This document shows, piece after piece, positions 6,599 to 10,139 of a stretch of DNA of 10,139 bases; within the stretch, counting starts at the first letter, position 1; every line of letters starts with the position of its first letter. A program made the translations under genes and the position numbers. Source of the stretch: an uncultured Acidobacteriota bacterium (GTDB lineage: Bacteria > Acidobacteriota > Terriglobia > Terriglobales > Acidobacteriaceae); contig CAILBQ010000626.1 of assembly GCA_903832475.1 (NCBI GenBank), positions 1-10,139 of the forward strand, in the 5' to 3' direction. The notes below the pieces were generated by a model, which worked only from the letters and a program-made list of their open reading frames with translations, made no database searches and had not been told where the DNA came from.

Positions 6599-7885
6599 TT
6601 AGTCCGCGGACGCGCTGGTGCCATGTTTCGAAGCTTTCCGAAACAGCGCGATACGACGGAAGGTGTGGTCCCAACTGCTGGAGTCTCCAGGCAGCACGGC
6701 AAAGAAGTTGACCGCGACCACGAATGCAACAATTCCCAACGCGATGTAGCCGATTGCCATAATCAGTTCTGGCAGCGAAGGGAAATAGCTGGTGCTTCGA
6801 GCAGGCATGAATGTGATGGAGGTAGGAACGAAGCGGTACAACATACCTCCTAAACATGCGAGTGCAGCCAGGTTCAGCAACCCGCGCGGCGTTTCACGCA
6901 TTACCCTCATGCGAAAGGCAATTGCCGGGATCATAATCAGCGCGCTCTCAAGCAGAAACAGGAAGCTCATCCTGTCGAAAGCAAAGGCCGCTTTCAACTG
7001 ATGTCTCCACAACAAATCCGCAAAGCGGACAACCAGAAATCCGCAACACACCCAGGCCAGCAGCGTGGCTAATTCGTTGAGCACCCCGACGTCCAGCGGG
7101 CGACGATAGCGAAGGCAGACAATCAGCAACAAAACGATCATGAATGAAAGCCCACAGAGTCCGGCCGCAATCAGATAGAGGAGCGGCATGACCGGCGATT
7201 GCCAGAGCGGGTTGATCTTTGTTCCAGCCAGTAGAAGAAGACCGCCAAGCGAAGACTGATGCATGAGCGGGATGACGTAGGCGCCAACGATGAAGAAGGG
7301 ATAGATCTTTCGAATCACTGGAGCTATCGTCCGCAGGATCGTGCGTGCCTGTTCGTTTCCCGTGTAGTAAACGCGTTCCAGCACGAGCGGAAGAATTTCG
7401 AAGGAGAGGAAGACAGCCGCGTAAAGCGGCATGCAGATGGAAATTTCGAGCATGGCCGACTCGCTGTTCCATCGCCACGGCAGCAGCGCGCTATAGAAGT
7501 TCCAGGGACGGCCTACATCAAAGCCCAGGGCGAGCAGACCCGTCGAATAAAAAAGAAAGCCCGACACCAGCGCAGTGCGCATCACGACGTGCAGTCTCTG
7601 GCGATTGAACACCCATGCAGCCAATCCCAGCGCCAGCGGTCCAGAGCCGAGCGCGGTCAGCGTCATGACATTGAATGTCTTCCAGATTCCCCATGCGTAC
7701 GCGTCGTTCATCCCCGAGAAGGGTCCCAGTGGCGAGAAGAAGCGGACTGCCGCCAGCGCCAGCGCGAGTGCTGCCAACGCCGCAAGCAAGAGGAGCGAAC
7801 GCGTGAAGACCGGCCCGCGCGACACGGGGACGCCGAGTTGCCAGTGATTGATCAGAGTGGTTCCGTTTGAATCTCTTGTGCTCAT
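6599..7885 (-). CDS. hybB: NrfD/HybB-type membrane quinone-reactive subunit
   Basis: This 428-residue polytopic membrane protein has about ten hydrophobic segments and belongs to the NrfD/PsrC family. In Hyd-2-type enzymes HybB anchors the complex and passes electrons from the HybA clusters to menaquinone without heme. Segments shared with E. coli HybB are AYAWGIWKTFN near the start, FDVGRPWNFY, MHQSSLGG at 208-215 followed by INPLWQSP, VVRFADLLWRHQLKAAFAFD, and SYFPSLPELIMAIGY near the C-terminus. It is some 35 residues longer than E. coli HybB, mainly at the two ends. Its ATG overlaps the stop of the iron-sulfur gene (ATGA at 7882-7885). No heme-ligand pattern of a HyaC-type cytochrome b is seen, which separates this enzyme from hydrogenase 1 types. 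Confidence 0.95.
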   Translation of the reverse strand: MSTRDSNGTTLINHWQLGVPVSRGPVFTRSLLLLAALAALALALAAVRFFSPLGPFSGMNDAYAWGIWKTFNVMTLTALGSGPLALGLAAWVFNRQRLHVVMRTALVSGFLFYSTGLLALGFDVGRPWNFYSALLPWRWNSESAMLEISICMPLYAAVFLSFEILPLVLERVYYTGNEQARTILRTIAPVIRKIYPFFIVGAYVIPLMHQSSLGGLLLLAGTKINPLWQSPVMPLLYLIAAGLCGLSFMIVLLLIVCLRYRRPLDVGVLNELATLLAWVCCGFLVVRFADLLWRHQLKAAFAFDRMSFLFLLESALIMIPAIAFRMRVMRETPRGLLNLAALACLGGMLYRFVPTSITFMPARSTSYFPSLPELIMAIGYIALGIVAFVVAVNFFAVLPGDSSSWDHTFRRIALFRKASKHGTSASAD

Positions 7886-8829
7886 AACTGGTCAGGAAAT
7901 CCGGTCTCTTCCTCATGCTTGATTCGTTCGGTTTCGTGGCGATCCCAATTCTTCTTGATGGCAAACCCTAGCACCCCGGCCATGAGGAGGGGACCAGCCA
8001 GCCACTTATAGATCACCGACGTGACCTTGGTTGCATAGTGGCCAAGCGAAACGGAACTGAGCTTCGGAAGCCCAATTTTTTCGAAGGCAACCGCTGAGAG
8101 ATACAAGACCTGTGTACCCCCAGCTTCATGCTCGCCGTATGCCCGGTTTTCGAAGTACTTATCGGGAGCTGCTGCAATACGATCTTTGGCTTGCGAGAGG
8201 AGGTCGACGCGCTTCCCGAAGATCACCGCCCCCGTCGGACAAGCAGCCGTGCAAGCAGGCTGGAGGTCTTTCTTTAAACGCTGGTCATAACAGAACTCAC
8301 ACTTCACTATTTTTGGATTCCAACTATCCCACTGGAACTTCGGCACTTCAAACGGGCAGGCAACTTCGCAGTAGCGGCAGCCAATGCACAGGGAACTGTT
8401 CCAGGTCACGGCACCCCAGTCCGCCTTCTTCAGCGAGCCGAAGGGACAGCCCGAAACGCAAGCCGGATCGAGACAATGCATGCACTGCCTCTTGACATAG
8501 GCGAAGCCGTTGCCCTGTGGCTCCTGGTAGAGCTGGATGATGTTCTTGGTCTGCGCATTGAGGTCGGTTGGCATATCCCAGATGCCTCCCGAGAGCAGTG
8601 TGTCTGGGGCCAGGCCATTGGCCTCATTGCACGCGGGCATGCAGGCCTTGCATCCCGTACAGATGGTGCTGTCAAAGAGCATCGCGACCACGTTGTGGGG
8701 CGCGACAGGATGCGCAGGATGTTCTTCCGTCGCGGCCGTCATGGGCTCAGGCACGGCCAAAGCCGTAAGTGCACTGCCTAGCCCCATCATGCTTCTGAGC
8801 GCCTGTCGACGATTTATCAGCGTGCTCAT
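7882..8829 (-). CDS. hybA: HybA-like periplasmic 4Fe-4S electron-transfer protein
   Basis: This 315-residue protein links the hydrogenase dimer to the membrane subunit. The N-terminus has a twin-arginine signal (NRRQALRSM, Arg7-Arg8, then a hydrophobic stretch to about Ala25), so folded export by Tat is expected. Sixteen cysteines form four [4Fe-4S] sites: 57/60/63/67, 116/119/124/128, 148/151/154/158 and 177/180/193/197, in the DmsB/HybA arrangement. A C-terminal hydrophobic segment (WLAGPLLMAGVLGFAI) forms a tail anchor, and a short charged end follows. Both ends overlap neighbouring genes by four bases, so translation is probably coupled with the small subunit and with HybB. The Tat motif lacks the usual Phe at +2 after the arginines, a modest deviation. 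Confidence 0.96.
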   Translation of the reverse strand: MSTLINRRQALRSMMGLGSALTALAVPEPMTAATEEHPAHPVAPHNVVAMLFDSTICTGCKACMPACNEANGLAPDTLLSGGIWDMPTDLNAQTKNIIQLYQEPQGNGFAYVKRQCMHCLDPACVSGCPFGSLKKADWGAVTWNSSLCIGCRYCEVACPFEVPKFQWDSWNPKIVKCEFCYDQRLKKDLQPACTAACPTGAVIFGKRVDLLSQAKDRIAAAPDKYFENRAYGEHEAGGTQVLYLSAVAFEKIGLPKLSSVSLGHYATKVTSVIYKWLAGPLLMAGVLGFAIKKNWDRHETERIKHEEETGFPDQL

Positions 8830-10031
8830 GCGGATGCCTTCGGATTTGAATCAGTGGACGCTGGGCCAGTAGGCGCTCCTGGCGGCCTGTCATCGTTGTC
8901 CACCGTAGAAAACTTGCGAGATGCTACGTAGCCGGCACCGGCCAGCGCTCCCACAGCAAGCCCGGCGAGCCCCGTTGCGAGAGGGCTGATAACGCCATGT
9001 GTCGTCCCAATTGCGGCATAGCTCGTCGGAGGAGCTGCGATCGTATGCAGTTGCACCACCTGAAACATCGGCACGCGGAAAGCAATCGACTTCTCTGTAC
9101 ACCCGATGCAGGGGGCGCCAATACCGATGGGCCAAAGGTCGGGAATCTCATTAAAGTGGCGAGTAGAACATCCGGCGTGTGTATCCGGGCCCTTGCATCC
9201 CATCTCGTACAAGCACCACCCTTCACGATGGCCTTCATCTCCAAATTGCTTTACGAAATTCCCGGCATCAAAATGCGCTCGCCTGGGGCAGTGCTCGTGA
9301 ATATCCCGATCGAATGCGAACTTAGGCCGCTTGAGTTCATCCAACTCTGGCAACGTGCCGTTCGCGGCAAATTGCAACACCACCCCCAGCAGCGTATACG
9401 GATTGGGAGGGCAGCCCGGGATGTTAACGATAGCCTTGTGCGACAGCAAATCCGCCACGCCAACAGCCCCTGTCGGATCAGGATCGGCAGATGGAATTCC
9501 GCCCCAGGAAGCACATGAACCAATCGCAATGATAGCGGCCGCTTTCGCGCCAACCTCGTGGAGCACCTCGATCGCAGGCCTTCCTGCCGTTTTCATGTAA
9601 ATGCCCTGGTCGCGCGTTGGGACAGACCCCTCCACTACAAGGACGAACTTGCCCGCATATCTGAGAACCGCTTCCTCCAGGACCTGCCGCGCCTGGTGGC
9701 CTGAACCTGCCATCAGCGTCTCGTGATACTCAAGCGAGATGATGTTGAGGATCAGATCGCCAAAGTCAGGTTGAGAGGTTTGGAGGAGCGATTCTGTGCA
9801 ACCCGTACAGTCCTGAAAGTGCAGCCAGATGACGGGCGGGCGAATAACTTTCCCCAGGCCCCGTGCCACTTCTTCAGGAGTCTTCTTATCCGTGATAGCC
9901 AAGGCGTACGGAGCGGCAATCATCAACGTTGCACAAAATTGAACGAACGCGCGCCGGCTGATTCCAAATTTCGCCAGCCGAGTGTCTATGTTTTCTCCGA
10001 CCGCAACAGGAGATGGGAAAATTTCCAGCAT
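8826..10031 (-). CDS. hybO: [NiFe] hydrogenase small subunit, Hyb type
   Basis: This 401-residue subunit holds three iron-sulfur clusters that carry electrons away from the NiFe site. A Tat signal is clear: SRRAFVQFC with Arg26-Arg27, a hydrophobic stretch, and a likely cut near ALA (43-45). The proximal cluster ligands are Cys75 and Cys78 (DCTGC), Cys173 (GSCASWGG) and Cys207 (PGCPPNP). The distal cluster uses His245 and Cys248 (HEHCPRR), Cys273 and Cys279. The medial [3Fe-4S] cluster uses Cys288, Cys308 and Cys311. The two extra cysteines of oxygen-tolerant hydrogenases (CTCC and SWGC) are Gly here, so a standard, probably oxygen-sensitive enzyme is inferred. A C-terminal transmembrane helix (about 346-372) anchors it. 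It is the first gene of the visible operon; GGTGAG (10035-10040) just before the ATG may be its ribosome site. Its stop overlaps hybA (ATGA). Confidence 0.97.
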   Translation of the reverse strand: MLEIFPSPVAVGENIDTRLAKFGISRRAFVQFCATLMIAAPYALAITDKKTPEEVARGLGKVIRPPVIWLHFQDCTGCTESLLQTSQPDFGDLILNIISLEYHETLMAGSGHQARQVLEEAVLRYAGKFVLVVEGSVPTRDQGIYMKTAGRPAIEVLHEVGAKAAAIIAIGSCASWGGIPSADPDPTGAVGVADLLSHKAIVNIPGCPPNPYTLLGVVLQFAANGTLPELDELKRPKFAFDRDIHEHCPRRAHFDAGNFVKQFGDEGHREGWCLYEMGCKGPDTHAGCSTRHFNEIPDLWPIGIGAPCIGCTEKSIAFRVPMFQVVQLHTIAAPPTSYAAIGTTHGVISPLATGLAGLAVGALAGAGYVASRKFSTVDNDDRPPGAPTGPASTDSNPKASA

Positions 10032-10139
10032 GGGCTCACCGCGACCTGTGGTGGGGAAGGCGGGGTCAACGCCGCACGGACTCGCTTAGCCGTTCGTTCC
10101 ATCAGGCAAAGCACAGCGACTTACACCAAGCGCAGCAAC
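10032..10139. other. Region upstream of hybO, to the window edge
   Basis: These 108 bases lie before the hydrogenase operon. On the minus strand one frame is open from the edge to a TAA at 10088-10086 (17 codons), which could be the tail of a preceding gene, but the peptide is too short to recognise. No convincing promoter boxes were found, so the operon promoter is probably further right, outside the window. Confidence 0.4.

Noticed and set aside
7259..7870. Plus-strand open frame of 203 codons
   Set aside because: Low-complexity Arg/Gln/Glu-rich peptide antisense to the hydrophobic hybB gene; typical shadow composition.

Overview
The window reads as bacterial chromosome of moderate GC. The mix of a double PRC-barrel protein, a YcbB-type L,D-transpeptidase, a GSP17M-like stress-protein tail and a Hyb-type [NiFe] hydrogenase resembles Acidobacteriota (Terriglobia-like) genomes. 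That taxonomic placement is inferred from protein style only and is not proven by any marker gene here.

Left part (1-3232): a minus-strand PRC-barrel protein runs off the left edge. It is followed by a divergent pair for cell-wall work: a DUF882/YcbK-like zinc peptidase (minus) and a YcbB/LdtD-like L,D-transpeptidase predicted to be a lipoprotein (plus). The 141-base gap between the pair holds a plausible promoter.

Middle part (3233-4287): this looks like a scar of mobile DNA. It holds the 3' half of a tRNA-Asn(GTT) gene without 5' half or D-arm, short direct and inverted repeats, and one chimeric reading frame. In that frame the N-terminal part of a DUF1016/YhcG-like protein is joined to the C-terminal part of an unrelated glycine-rich stress protein. 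A perfect 29-base palindrome lies just before the junction.

Right part (4288-10031, all minus strand): a compact five-gene operon in the order small subunit, Tat-exported 4Fe-4S protein, NrfD-type membrane subunit, large subunit, maturation protease. This is the hybO-A-B-C-D order of E. coli hydrogenase 2. The parts together would make a periplasm-facing, membrane-bound uptake hydrogenase: H2 is oxidised at the NiFe site in HybC, electrons pass through the HybO and HybA clusters, and HybB hands them to the quinone pool. HybD clips the HybC tail once nickel is in. Three of the four gene junctions are 4-base stop/start overlaps, which suggests translational coupling. The accessory genes hybE/F/G and the hyp genes are not in the window.

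I see no wholly new system. The most unusual object is the chimeric gene next to the tRNA remnant.
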